From assembly GCA_013115135.1 (NCBI GenBank), contig JABANP010000379.1, forward strand, positions 1 through 52,794: a stretch of 52,794 bases of DNA. The letters are read 5' to 3'. Source of the stretch: Perkinsus olseni. Taxonomy: Eukaryota; Perkinsozoa; Perkinsida; Perkinsidae. The position numbers and the translations under genes were made by a program. The notes beneath the pieces are model-generated. The model ran no database searches and was not told the origin of the DNA. It worked only from the letters and a program-made list of their open reading frames with translations. The first letter of the stretch is position 1; each line of letters begins with the position of its first letter. Below are positions 37,701-46,179 of the stretch, piece after piece.

Positions 37701-40110
37701 CCGCCTGAGCAGTCGCCGGAGTCGTGGTCGTCGACAATGGTAACCCGGGAAGCGGAGAAGAAGATTCCGCCTGAGCAGTCGCCGGAGTCGTGGTCGTCGA
37801 CAATGGTAACCCGGGAAGCGGAGAAGAAGATTCCGCCTGAGCAGTCGCCGGAGTCGTGGTCGTCGACAATGGTAACCCGGGAAGCGGAGAAGAAGATTCC
37901 GCCTGAGCAGTCGCCGGAGTCGTGGTCGTCGACAATGGTAACCCGGGAAGCGGAGAAGAAGATTCCGCCTGAGCAGTCGCCGGAGTCGTGGTCGTCGACA
38001 ATGGAAACTCTGGCATCGTGAAGCAGGCACCGTTGTAACCATTCGGCGCGGAAACCGCCGTGGTCTGAGGCCTCGCAGGAACTGCGAAGCAGGAAGCATT
38101 GTAGCCCGTCGTCGCCGGCACTGTCTCTAGCGTAACGAATGTAGTGACACCGTTGCCAGATGTTGACGGCTTGTCGAGAGCTTTGATGTCCTCCAAGGTA
38201 AGGGGGCACATACCCGAACGATGCGGCACCCCGGCCCTCGCGTGGTTCCCACACCTCCTGCACATGAGCGTGCCTCCTGCCTTCATTCTGCACTTCTGGG
38301 CCTTGTGTCTCGTGCTACCGCACGGACACCTCTTGGCCCTATGGGCGGGCTCTTGGGCAGGGCAGTCGATGTCACTGTGACCAACATTCTTGAGGCAGCG
38401 ATAACAGAAGCCTGTCTCCTGGCGTTGCTGCCCAGCTGGACCTGCCTTGGCCGAGGTAGACCCCGTCGGCTTCGATTCCGTCTTGCCCGGTTGGGTATAG
38501 AAGGCTGGCATCCCAGGCGCGGACTTGACGAGACTCGCATTAGCACTATCTTGTTGCGTCATAGGAAATGACGGACCCACCATTCTAGACCGTTCAACCA
38601 TCACTCGGAAGGTGCTCAATATGGTCTCAATCGTGACGGGCCTTCCTTGTAGTATGTGTTGGCGATACTCCTGATAATACCAATCGTTGAAAGGTGAGGC
38701 AAGAGAGGTAAGGATAACGTTGGCGAGGTGCGACACCGCTATGGCTTGAGCGCCGGAAGCAAATTGTAACTCTCGAAGGCGGTCAGCAACTTGACCCAGG
38801 AACACCGCCAGCTCCGTGGTCGCGTCCTGCCTCATAGTCATCAGGCTCTGCAGCAGTGCCGTGACGTGATCGTTCTTCTTATGATGGAGGAGCAAGTATG
38901 AAACCGCGAAGTGGTGCAGTAAGAAATAGTAGTGTCGAGAAGCCAAGTCTGTGGGAAAGGCCTTGTTCTGCGCTGTCATAATCTCGTTCGACAAGGTGTT
39001 GCCCAATGCTGCGCTTAAGAACGCTCTCGACGCCGCTGGAGAGGTCGGCATCTTCCACTGTGCTCTGCAGAACTCATACCATTGTCGTAGAACCGAGGAT
39101 AGTGACAGGGTCGGATCGGTGAGTCCTTGGAAGGGAGGATGATCACGTTTCCAGGATTCGCCTAGGTGGCCAGCTGCCTTCTCTATGCGGTCCATTTCTG
39201 CTGAACCGATCCCGTCCTTATCTGGCTGGTCACTTGCGAGGGGCAGGTAGACCCATTGACCATCGACAGTAAATATTGGTACAGTGGCCGTGTTGTGTCC
39301 CGTCTGGGAGTGGGCGGAGTGGACGCTGTACCTCTCATCCCGGCCAGCTGGAGCCTCCCACGCTGACTGAGCAGGGGTTTGATATCCTACCGTCGGTGTC
39401 CCCAAAGCATGACGAACGCCTAAATAAGGAGTTTGAAGACCGTGAATGGCAGTAGGATCCGCCTTAGAGGGTGCATACGCATCACTCTGCTGTTGACAAT
39501 GCCAGGGTAAGTGCTGTGTGGTGGGAATGTCTTGCTGATGCGTTATTCTTCCGGTCGACGTTGGTGGCCTTTCGGAAACCGGGAACCAGGAGTTATTATA
39601 ACCAACCGCCGGAGTAACCGTCGACGTTGGAGGCCTTTCAGGAACCGGGAAGCAGGAACCATTATAACCAATCGCCGGAGTATCCGTCGACGTTGGAGGC
39701 CTTTCAGGAACCGGGAAGCAGGATCCATTATAACCAACCGCCGGAGGAGCCGTCGAAGTTGGAAGCCTTTCAGGAACGGTGAAGCAAGACTCATTATAAC
39801 CAATCGCTGGAGTAGCCGTCGACGTTGGAGGTCTTTCAGGAACCGCTGTAGGTAGCTGGAATTGATCCGCCGGCCAGGGGTTCACTGGGATAGACTGCTG
39901 CACCGCACCGCTGGGGGGTTGCTGTCTTATATACGGCAACCCTGGGCCGGGCGGCTGACCCAATAGCCGAGGTGACCGTCGTTGTTGATCCCGATAGTGC
40001 TCGAGTTGGGAAGGAGATGCTGTAGTTCTCGGATGATTGTGCTTGTCATTGGCCATCATGGCGAGTGTTTCCTCTTCCTTGGTCAACTCAAGACTCGTGG
40101 GGATAGACAT
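31753..40110 (-). CDS. Gag-Pol polyprotein of element 1 (2785 codons, single frame)
   Basis: The single ORF starts at ATG 40110 inside the 5' LTR, reads through the primer-binding region and stops inside the 3' LTR. Order with approximate residues: Pro/Thr-rich gag with a ~24-residue repeat (90-190); capsid-like part (290-530); zinc knuckles CYRCLKNVGHSDIDC and CPCGSTRHKAQKC (570-600); a linker with 22-residue repeats (~700-1220); aspartic protease motif VILDSGAARCF (~1270); reverse transcriptase with YMDD (~1790); RNase H (YADACSHAIG, FTDSL); integrase HHCC zinc domain (~2280) and D,D-35-E-type acidic residues (DWLGPV, SDCDKAF, RRAYLERVHAE; 2340-2440). No frame-break is seen. Other start codons downstream are possible, but the LTR start also exists in element 2. 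Confidence 0.88.
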   Translation of the reverse strand: MSIPTSLELTKEEETLAMMANDKHNHPRTTASPSQLEHYRDQQRRSPRLLGQPPGPGLPYIRQQPPSGAVQQSIPVNPWPADQFQLPTAVPERPPTSTATPAIGYNESCFTVPERLPTSTAPPAVGYNGSCFPVPERPPTSTDTPAIGYNGSCFPVPERPPTSTVTPAVGYNNSWFPVSERPPTSTGRITHQQDIPTTQHLPWHCQQQSDAYAPSKADPTAIHGLQTPYLGVRHALGTPTVGYQTPAQSAWEAPAGRDERYSVHSAHSQTGHNTATVPIFTVDGQWVYLPLASDQPDKDGIGSAEMDRIEKAAGHLGESWKRDHPPFQGLTDPTLSLSSVLRQWYEFCRAQWKMPTSPAASRAFLSAALGNTLSNEIMTAQNKAFPTDLASRHYYFLLHHFAVSYLLLHHKKNDHVTALLQSLMTMRQDATTELAVFLGQVADRLRELQFASGAQAIAVSHLANVILTSLASPFNDWYYQEYRQHILQGRPVTIETILSTFRVMVERSRMVGPSFPMTQQDSANASLVKSAPGMPAFYTQPGKTESKPTGSTSAKAGPAGQQRQETGFCYRCLKNVGHSDIDCPAQEPAHRAKRCPCGSTRHKAQKCRMKAGGTLMCRRCGNHARAGVPHRSGMCPLTLEDIKALDKPSTSGNGVTTFVTLETVPATTGYNASCFAVPARPQTTAVSAPNGYNGACFTMPEFPLSTTTTPATAQAESSSPLPGLPLSTTTTPATAQAESSSPLPGLPLSTTTTPATAQAESSSPLPGLPLSTTTTPATAQAESSSPLPGLPLSTTTTPATAQAESSSPLPGLPLSTTTTPATAQAESSSPLPGLPLSTTTTPATAQAESSSPLPGLPLSTTTTPATAQAESSSPLPGLPLSTTTTPATAQAESSSPLPGLPLSTTTTPATAQAESSSPLPGLPLSTTTTPATAQAESSSPLPGLPLSTTTTPATAQAESSSPLPGLPLSTTTTPATAQAESSSPLPGLPLSTTTTPATAQAESSSPLPGLPLSTTTTPATAQAESSSPLPGLPLSTTTTPATAQAESSSPLPGLPLSTTTTPATAQAESSSPLPGLPLSTTTTPATAQAESSSPLPGLPLSTTTTPATAQAKSSSPLPGLPLSTTTTPATAQAESSSPLPGLSLSTTTTPATAQAESSSPLPGLPLSTTTTPATAQAESSSPLPGLPLSTTTTPATAQAESSSPLPGLPLSTTTTPAAAQPEVGSTCFSVGEHSHAQARHRESQTMPVDDPFLESASYPIASELCVSDDKRINVILDSGAARCFARLNFIQHLAKVPGVKLTWEELPKMKGNGVTANGNPMVITHIARLVVWTTRRPHDKVTLRIHCTPQLMPDVLVGVSGLKLLRVGLIFTPDGVTGSTGLVPNQYLARVEGGLMQPYKVDTNFVATPGDPEEVEYSLFDQVNFLATTIPDDGPTTRLESIVLDDDYSYDMILPAKEGYSLSAREARQPKKRKAVSLEEVLKSPLGTYRGIFKPASNVEDSAWRMMMDFNWSRRPEPSSNNKEFAQRHARRLQSTLEKKGLAEDYYLVFEDYKTAQHIEPVPDSERSAHYYTTHFPVVKDGSARGTRLRPVFDWRGSNDLQSLPPTIDNSLLGPLMVTRLFEHVLWSDLRQAFLNFRCPTATRKAHAFIICNPKDGSFEYFRFRGMPMGARSSPGGMQAGSSIIVEVANENTENRLRREDGLQTLSSSTIIQDALFNSELDSAEVEGLEPQALLSPSRAAQDLLLALQKKTAEARSRSHAKEVKDTSHCGEARRRWAYLVYKKVARAKYMDDVITGCNGSQQQLLQLHEEDKTAAASVGQLVHPAKTKYDWEEKEVSGLGIVWGADDSVASKPANLTDIRKNFTDNGRLTVREVLSGAHLCHDILGLHSWRLLSVKLILRKAYIRNKKLDDFVSKEESLETIQILEEYNALANHRRYPRYVNTLTSLNLYADACSHAIGWCVVGGSLVNPLYANSSLVPLNQCSWSIVRKEHLALERGLESLYQLVTGDFFPFSTTRRIGVFTDSLIVKQRVDKILRRLRDETEGNKACKIPKSWSAWEFNHSLKAARLLLDIAEAMPQLAQGPPVVLFEHCPGALNIADPFSRGLDPAVVDIENAQAWLDSIHQGKARSSTDVVNLVVSGPNQAEEEHSLFHVTVDASLASATNSEVKEAASGLHSMIARAQQEDPYSSFLRGLLSAEHKMPENFDTEPFGPAERAKLRAMYVLQDENTHNGEMLPVLRMDVGRDSGELGAIYVPDGVRQDVIAALHTLCCHRNSRHQVNAMEGKYYWKAMRHDVKHFFKQCPGCQRSRGLGAWVDTHPHINPRVHLAVNDALSIDWLGPVKDTVQGGELTITTTAPQYCLHVSDPFSGANQFYVASDRTALTAVRLLEEHCWRFGWPYVISSDCDKAFQSKVFQSWCLANQLLHVTDPPYSAQRRAYLERVHAELWSCIRSLRLATSDGVTNSSRSSLRPWYILLPMISHCLNSSAGDEEGAVSPHTLVFAYQARGPPALEPRPRPERLRPFIEGHQDQKPFKITSEAIIGFRREQEELLRSYRDHLVRKVRQASRRRQLDNIGLAKGTLLWVRAPSSSKLSPRWNGPVRVSEYVSGKQFVIVESLIGRPLGEVHLSNIRFAYLNEAQLREYTARESRSIEEAQADEKRTPSQPVPVHSSRRFPSLHYFYATTEDGKVELQRSLLPEGFTGPTDYWVACDNCGVWTIVPKEVHDEYKDKDFTCGDIDCPCIARSCCNRHGVIAQCSPRLRSRQIVYNAQCYKSHYCRPGVCS
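36462..38010 (-). repeat. Tandem array, 66-bp unit x ~23, in the gag-protease linker of element 1
   Basis: The unit encodes 22 residues (GLPLSTTTTPATAQAE then SSSPLP). Copies are nearly identical; only scattered single-base changes are seen. Because 66 is a multiple of 3 and the unit has no stops in several frames, long false open frames arise on both strands here. Confidence 0.93.
39550..39860 (-). repeat. Short tandem array (~72-75-bp unit x 4-5) in the element 1 gag N-terminus
   Basis: Encodes repeats of VPERPPTSTxTPAxGYNxSC. Two diverged copies of the same GYN.[SA]CF motif stand just before the 66-bp array, suggesting common ancestry of the two arrays. Confidence 0.8.
40025..40037 (-). 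promoter_or_regulatory. Putative primer-binding site, element 1
   Basis: Minus strand ATCATCCGAGAAC immediately follows the 5' LTR and is identical in element 2 (47618-47630). It does not begin TGG, so priming by an internal tRNA fragment or another primer is suspected. It is also translated (NHPRT). Confidence 0.5.
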
Positions 40111-40209
40111 AGTTCAAAAAATTTATATACTCTTGGGTTCAGTATTCCATCTCAGGGGAATATCTTTCCGTTACACAAAAAGGGGCGCGCTCTAATGATT
40201 ATGAGCACA
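40038..40209 (-). repeat. 5' LTR of element 1 (172 bp)
   Basis: Runs TGTGCTCATAATC .. ATGACAAGCACA on the minus strand with a 6-bp inverted end TGTGCT/AGCACA. It contains the polyprotein start codon. Confidence 0.9.
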
Positions 40210-40947
40210 AGAAAAGCAAGTACATCGCTTCCAACACAAGTATCTGGTTATGGGAAACCAGAAACCCCTCCCGAAACCCGACAGGGAAACCCGATCCCGG
40301 AACTGTTACCCAGGGCCACCAGAAACCGGAACTATTACCGTGGGCAACACGATCCCCGGAAGTGGCTCCTTGGATTTTGTACCTTTCCCTTGGATTTTGT
40401 ACCTTTCTCTTGGATTTTGGGAATTACCCCTTCGTACGTGGAGATAGGCGCATTCTGTTTGGCGCGCGCCCTGAAATTCGTGACGACGACACCGCACGGG
40501 TAAATTCATAATATTCTCAAGGAAGTTACTGAATTCTCAAGGATGAAAAACCCGCTCGCCCGCGGTTTCACACTCAAGGAGGTCACTTAATCCTCAAGGA
40601 GAGTTGCGTTGCCTTGGGTTCCCTTCCGGGATCGGGTTCCCTTGGGTTCCGGGGTTGCCTTTGGGATAGTGATAGACAGATTTGTCTCTTCTTGGGGCCT
40701 ATAGAGTGGTGGCACGCCAAAATCTTCAACGGATTGTTGACAACAATCCAAGAAGTAAGGGCGTGCAATTCTAAGTCTCCACGAGAAGTTTTTCCTCTCT
40801 GTCAGGTACAGCGAACGACCTGAGACACTGACACAGAAGCAGCGGCAGAAACTTCTTCCCTGCCGCAGGGTCGCGGAGCTCCTCCGGCGGAACTCCGCCA
40901 AACCGCGAGAGACGACATTACTGGCACCCCTGGCGGGCAAACACTTA
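40210..40947. other. Spacer between the two LTR elements
   Basis: No gene. GGGAAACCCGATCCCGGAA near 40284 is mirrored by TTCCGGGATCGGGTTCCC near 40625, and CTCAAGGA repeats occur. A degenerate core-like stretch GCGCGCCCTGAAATTCGTG lies near 40463. Confidence 0.45.
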
Positions 40948-41113
40948 TGTGCTGATCATCGGTCATGATAAATGGGAACGCAAGTCCACAGGAGTGTGGA
41001 TATAAAGAATAATCTTAGTTTTGTATTACATGCCATGTTCTACACTGCGACGGTTTCACCCTTAGGCGAGCGAGTCTATATACGGATCTTTGCAGTGAGA
41101 AATGGCGAGGACA
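40948..41113 (-). repeat. 3' LTR of element 2
   Basis: 166 bp, matching 47631-47799 almost throughout. Confidence 0.88.
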
Positions 41114-41206
41114 CTCCCGCCCCATTAAGTCCTTCTACTGGCTAGAAGGTAGAACAAGTGTGAGCAGTCAGAATGAAAGGAAAAAGAAAATGAGTCATGT
41201 CCTAAC

Positions 41207-44200
41207 CTATGAAGACTGATGCAGACACTCGGAACCAATCAGAGAGCAATCGAAGAATTTGTCCTTGTACTCGTGGTAGACCTCAGATGTGACCTCAGTC
41301 CAGCAGTCGCACCTATCGCAGCATATCCATAGTCCTGTGGATGTAGGCGTGATAGATCTCTGGACTTGCTTGGTAGCGGTGCCGTCTTCGCCCTGAGAGT
41401 CTGCCAGGAAATATCTCGTATGAGGAAAGCGGAGAGACTTAGTTGTAGGAACTAGCGTCCTGGCGTGCTCTGGGGTCCCACTGGCGGGATTAGCAGGTTG
41501 AGTCGTAGTAGCCGTGGTCGTCGACCTTGAAAGCTCGAGGCCACGGAGACTGGCGAGTTGGGCATCGGTGAGGACAGCTGGCTTGAGGTTATGACAGTGC
41601 ACGATACCCAGAGGGGCTCCACTGAGGGAGCGTAGCTTGATACATTGTTGGCTTTGTTCGGAGGGTCCATCACATATAACCGGGCCAGTCCAGCGTGGCG
41701 CTAGCTTGGTAGGACTTGGGTTTCTAATCCATACGGGAGAACCAGCAGGAAAGGGTGGTTCCAGGCGGCGGCGCTTACTTTTGGATGCCAACTTGATTTG
41801 GCTTTTCCTCATCGAAGACTTCAACTGCTTGTGGAAGACCTCCATGGCAGAGTTGAACTCGTTCCTTCGAGTCCTGACCAGGTGGTCGAAGGCTTGTCGA
41901 GAGATCTCCGGGAAGTTGAGGACGGGGTCTACGTGCTTATCGACGAAGAACTGAACGTCGTTGTTGGGCTTCTCGCCGGACGTGGCTGGTGGGAGGGCAG
42001 CTTGGTAGAGAAAGGTGAGGTCGTTGGGGGTGATGTCACAATCGTCGAGGGCAGCCGAAGAGTTGAGGATGAAGGCGGCTGGCTTAACCAAGTCGTGCCA
42101 CTGGGTAGGGGGGCAACCACGAGACCGTTGGGACTGCTGGACCGCTCGGATGCAGGCAAAGAGCTCTTGGTGTATGCGCTCGCTATAGGCTCGGCGGTGA
42201 GCAGTGTGTGGAAAGCCGTGGTAGACCTTGATGCCTAGGGAGTGGGCGTAGCTGGTTAGCTCCTTGCCGATGAAAGAGCGGTCACAGTCGGCCACCAGAA
42301 AGTGTGGACTTCCGAAGGTCCAGATGTAATCAGCAACCAACTTCCGGGCCGAGACAGCGGACTTGTCGACAGAGAGAGCGAAGTAGTTGAACTTGCGAGC
42401 TGGATCGTAGAGGTGGAGGATGTACTTGAAGGGGCAGTGGCCGTGGTTGGGGTCCGGCTGGACAGGCCCGAGCCAGTCGATGCTGAGTAGAGTGTTGGCG
42501 CCGAAGTTGTGGCTGAGTAGAGTGGTTTTAAGGTCGATGTTAGTGGGTCCGCCTCGAGACACTTGGCAGCCAACACAGTTTTTGTTCCAGGCCCTGACGT
42601 CCCTCTTGAGGTTGTGAAAGTAGAACCGAGGCTCCATGTAGTCGATCAGGTACTTCGCCGGGCGATGGCAGAAGGAGCAATGAAGCTGTTCGATGACTTT
42701 GCGCCTGGCGTTGATGGGAACGAATAGGGGACCTTCTTCGCCGGCGAAGCGACCTACAGCAAGGCGAATGACGCTCTTACCATTCTCGTTGTGGAGGCTA
42801 TAGGTTGCCTTGATTTTGGCCTTTTGGTCATCAGTGTAGTCTGCGAGTTGATCAGCAAGCGCAGTCGAGGGGGCTGGCCTGTTCTTCAGGAGGAGGTGGC
42901 GGCAGACTTGGGAGAAGGGGTCTTCTTGCTGGGCGTGAACCACGAACGAGTAGAGATCGGCGGCGAGATCGTCAGACGCTGTAGGGGGGTTGTCGTTGGT
43001 GGGGACTGATGGCAGAGGCTCGGGGGATATGGTGTGGATCGCGTCGTTAGCGAGGGCCTTTGTGGGGTTATCGACGAGGTCACGGAGCCACTGCTGCGCG
43101 TCAGTGGAAGTCACGGCCTGGGGAGCTTCCCCACGACTGAAACAATCCGCCGGGTTCAGCTTGCCTGGGCAGTGGGCGAAGTGGAGGTAGCCGTGACCGA
43201 ACTGGCGGCCAAGTTGGTCCAGAATGTCGGCGACCTTAGAGCAATGGGAATATTCCCATGCACCGAGCTTCTGCTTGACGGGTCTCTCCTTGGGGGTTTC
43301 TGATTGGTCTGATGGTCCGAGTGTTCTCCTCAGTCTACGTAGGCGGCTGACTCGCTGGACGACGATTGATGAATCACAGAGAATATACACGTGTCTTCCA
43401 TCAACATGGGGCAGGAACTGAAGGCGAGAAGTGAGGAGCGACAGCGCTGCTTCTAGAGCTATAGTTTCCTTCCTGACAATAGTGAAGTGCATCATATCGA
43501 GAGGAACGAGCTTACTGAGGCAACAGAGGGGGTTCTGAATGTCAAGGCCACATATATAGGCACCGATAGCAAATGCCGACGAATCAGAGTAAAGCACTAT
43601 TGCACGATCTAGATCGACGTAGCGAGGGAGAGCATGGGAGGCACAATACTCATTGAATTTCGCGAGATGATCTAATACAGCTAGAGAGTCTTCTGGAGAG
43701 GTATGTGAGTCGAGTGGAGTCTTACTCATATAATACTTCCGCAGAATCTTCTTAATCGGTAGGATGGCCCAGCTGGCGTAGCCTAAGGGGTCATGGCATT
43801 TGTGAGCTGCTGAGAGTACTTGACGGACAGTGAGGGCCTTGGAGGGCGCCTTGTCGAGTAGCTTGTAGTAGATGTCGTCGTCAACCCTCTTGTTGGAGAG
43901 ACAGTCGTCGTGGGTCCAAACCAGACCGAGACCATGCGCAGTTACAGAGTCCCAGGAGCCCTTGGTCTTGTGGTTGGAGAAGTGGTGGCCATGGGTTGTG
44001 ACGATGGACTGGTCCTCGGAGTGCATGGCCTCGACTTCGGTCTGTGATGGGCCACCTAGAACGAAATCATCTTGATACTTCACTCTAGCGCAGCCGTGCT
44101 GATGCATGGCCGACTGGTTGCTGAGGGTGTCGTTGTTGGCGAGGTTCAAGTAGAAAGGATTCTTGCGGATGAGGTTGTTGATCTTGGTTGCGGCGGCGCT

Positions 44201-44863
44201 GGGGGTTGATGCAGCCAGTGTGGACTCTTCAAGCCCTTGCAGTTCTCCGTCAGAGACATGACAATCGTCTAGAAGGACTCTCAGATGACAGGGCGATGAT
44301 TGCTTACTGAGTCGATGCTCGGTGGCTTCGCCGCACAGAAGTTGTAGAATGGATGTGGAGACCTGTAGTCCACTGGATGAGCTTTTGCTTCCCATGGGGA
44401 GCCCTACAAACCTGAAGAACTTGAATGACAGGTTTTGGTTTTGTGGCATGGTAGAGTCTTGGGTGACGACGAAGGCATGGCAGCGGGAGGTGGCTTGGCT
44501 GGTATCACAGTGTAGGAAGGCAGCCTTGAGGTCGGCCCATAACGCGTAGCGACGGCTTCTGGTGACCGTGATTGCTGCCACTAAGTCGCGGTCGATGACA
44601 GGTGTAACACCTTGTAAGCCGTTGGCTGGGCGCCAGTCGAATACGGGTCGTATTCGGGTCTTGCGCCCAGCCAGGGCTGCCTCAGCCGCTTCGGTTTCGG
44701 TGGGGATGGTGATGACCGGGAAGTGGACTGTGTAGTAGCATTGACTGACCTCGTTGGAGTTGAGCTCGACAATTAGGCCGTCTTCCGAGTACTTGTTGAA
44801 GACGTCGGCGTAGTCCCTGTTGTAGGTGGCGTTTGCTGAGGGTGTGGTAGAGCTTGGTGGCAT
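41207..44863 (-). CDS. Pol part of element 2 (reverse transcriptase, RNase H, integrase)
   Basis: 1218-codon open frame. Reverse transcriptase: RIRPVFDWRPANGLQ, SFKFFRFVGLPMGSKSSS and the catalytic box YQDD (YMDD in element 1). RNase H: LYSDSSAFAIGAY and ILCDSSIVVQR. Integrase: HCSFCH..CVGCQ zinc domain, IDWLGPV, VADCDRSF and RRAYSERIHQEL acidic residues. The ending RCDCWTEVTSEVYHEYKD parallels the end of element 1. The upstream 150 bases overlap the protease frame, so the polyprotein needs a frameshift, either a lesion or programmed. The first ATG shown is unlikely to be a true start. Confidence 0.85.
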   Translation of the reverse strand: MPPSSTTPSANATYNRDYADVFNKYSEDGLIVELNSNEVSQCYYTVHFPVITIPTETEAAEAALAGRKTRIRPVFDWRPANGLQGVTPVIDRDLVAAITVTRSRRYALWADLKAAFLHCDTSQATSRCHAFVVTQDSTMPQNQNLSFKFFRFVGLPMGSKSSSSGLQVSTSILQLLCGEATEHRLSKQSSPCHLRVLLDDCHVSDGELQGLEESTLAASTPSAAATKINNLIRKNPFYLNLANNDTLSNQSAMHQHGCARVKYQDDFVLGGPSQTEVEAMHSEDQSIVTTHGHHFSNHKTKGSWDSVTAHGLGLVWTHDDCLSNKRVDDDIYYKLLDKAPSKALTVRQVLSAAHKCHDPLGYASWAILPIKKILRKYYMSKTPLDSHTSPEDSLAVLDHLAKFNEYCASHALPRYVDLDRAIVLYSDSSAFAIGAYICGLDIQNPLCCLSKLVPLDMMHFTIVRKETIALEAALSLLTSRLQFLPHVDGRHVYILCDSSIVVQRVSRLRRLRRTLGPSDQSETPKERPVKQKLGAWEYSHCSKVADILDQLGRQFGHGYLHFAHCPGKLNPADCFSRGEAPQAVTSTDAQQWLRDLVDNPTKALANDAIHTISPEPLPSVPTNDNPPTASDDLAADLYSFVVHAQQEDPFSQVCRHLLLKNRPAPSTALADQLADYTDDQKAKIKATYSLHNENGKSVIRLAVGRFAGEEGPLFVPINARRKVIEQLHCSFCHRPAKYLIDYMEPRFYFHNLKRDVRAWNKNCVGCQVSRGGPTNIDLKTTLLSHNFGANTLLSIDWLGPVQPDPNHGHCPFKYILHLYDPARKFNYFALSVDKSAVSARKLVADYIWTFGSPHFLVADCDRSFIGKELTSYAHSLGIKVYHGFPHTAHRRAYSERIHQELFACIRAVQQSQRSRGCPPTQWHDLVKPAAFILNSSAALDDCDITPNDLTFLYQAALPPATSGEKPNNDVQFFVDKHVDPVLNFPEISRQAFDHLVRTRRNEFNSAMEVFHKQLKSSMRKSQIKLASKSKRRRLEPPFPAGSPVWIRNPSPTKLAPRWTGPVICDGPSEQSQQCIKLRSLSGAPLGIVHCHNLKPAVLTDAQLASLRGLELSRSTTTATTTQPANPASGTPEHARTLVPTTKSLRFPHTRYFLADSQGEDGTATKQVQRSITPTSTGLWICCDRCDCWTEVTSEVYHEYKDKFFDCSLIGSECLHQSS

Positions 44864-46124
44864 GAGCTATGGCGACCTTGAGGTTGCGGGGGTCAGGCGA
44901 CGGTCGGCTTGGACGCCAAGGGAAGTCATGGAGAAAATGGCCTGCAGAAGTGATGCCCCTGAGAGTACAGCCGGGATGAGACAGGGCGTCTGAGAGAGAC
45001 TGTGTAGAGTTGGCGGCAGTGCGGACTTGACATGGAGCTTGAGAGACTGGACCATGGAGGTCATACGAGTAGTCGGTGTCGAGAACTACGTCGTACGCCT
45101 CGGGGGCTGGCCTTGGGGTGGTGTGGGACAGTTGTTCGACAACAGTGGAGAGGTAGTTGATGGAGTCGAAGAGGCAGACTTCTTGAGTGGGTGAACCTGA
45201 AACAGCAGAGGCGAAATGGACAGTAGGATGATCGGCAGAGGCTGATGCGGTGACTGTGGAGAGTTGGTGGCGCAGGTTTGAGGCCATTGTCTCATCCTGC
45301 CGGTCCAAATGTTGATCAGTAAGTACACCGGTGAGCGCTCGAACAGTGTTGTGGCCAAAGATGAGCGCCATCTCGAGGGACCTCAAACCCGATACACCGA
45401 GGATGAACTCCGGGACCAGTTGGCTTGTACAGTGGACTCGTAGGCGCTTGGTTCCGACCTTGCGCTTGGGGGAGTGGACGGTGAGAATGGCGATTTTGTC
45501 TATGTTGATCCTCGAGCCATTGGCGCAGCCTGGGCTCTTATCTTGGGGAGTGGGTTTCTCCCATGTGATCTCGATCTTGGGGTCGGCTTTGGTGAGGTTC
45601 TGCAGGTGACCAGTGTTGGCGTAGCAGAGGCCGGCTCCCGAGTCGAGTATGGCCCTGACGGAGGTGGTGTCGGAGAGAGCTAACGTGGCTCTGATAGGAT
45701 AGCTTCCGGCCTCGCAGTAGGGGTTGGCTTGGGGTGAATTATACTGCGACCCTGTGGTAAGTGGTGCTTGGGAGATGTGGTAGCACGAGTCGGGGATGCA
45801 GTCGATGTCAACATCAGTGTAGTGGTTGATGTAGTTGGCATTGTGATCGTCTTGGCCTTTCTGTGATGGCGGGCTAGCATCAGTACTGTCGCAGTTAGTG
45901 AGGGGCTTGACACACATTCCGGCTCTGTGACCCATGGACTGACAGCGATCGCACTTGATTTTTGTTGAAGTCGTACAGGCACTGATCTTTGGGGTGCTTG
46001 GAGCTACCGCAAGGGCATCGTTGAGCGTAGTTGATGGGCTTGTCGGCTCGGCACTGCGCGGGTCTATGGCCATTACGATAGCAGCGAGAGCAGAAATCCT
46101 TCTTTTTGTGAAACCTTTTACCGT

Positions 46125-46126
46125 GC

Positions 46127-46172
<46 letters not shown>

Positions 46173-46179
46173 GCTGTTG
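46125..46179 (+). repeat. (GTT)n / (CAA)n microsatellite in element 2 gag
   Basis: About 17 GTT units with one GCT interruption near each end; encodes poly-Gln or poly-Asn on the minus strand depending on frame. Confidence 0.9.

Larger units (their letters stand above)
31085..40209 (-). mobile_element. LTR retrotransposon, element 1, nearly intact (RT before integrase; Bel-Pao- or Gypsy-like order)
   Basis: Flanked by LTRs 31085-31763 (3', split by an insertion) and 40038-40209 (5', 172 bp), each with ends TGTGCT/AGCACA. A 4-bp candidate target duplication AGAA is on both sides. The internal region is one open polyprotein with gag, zinc knuckles, aspartic protease, reverse transcriptase, RNase H and integrase in that order, which excludes Copia order. 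A long open frame and matching LTRs suggest recent activity. Confidence 0.88.

Noticed and set aside
36462..38010. CRISPR-like array
   Set aside because: Units are contiguous with no spacers and lie in the coding frame of a retroelement in a eukaryote.
36212..38293. Three further very long open frames across the repeat array, on both strands
   Set aside because: They are by-products of a stop-free 66-bp unit; only the minus frame continuous with gag and protease is supported by domains.
40463..40482. Core-like stretch in the spacer between retroelements
   Set aside because: GCGCGCCCTGAAATTC differs at two central positions of the core; too weak to count as a family member.
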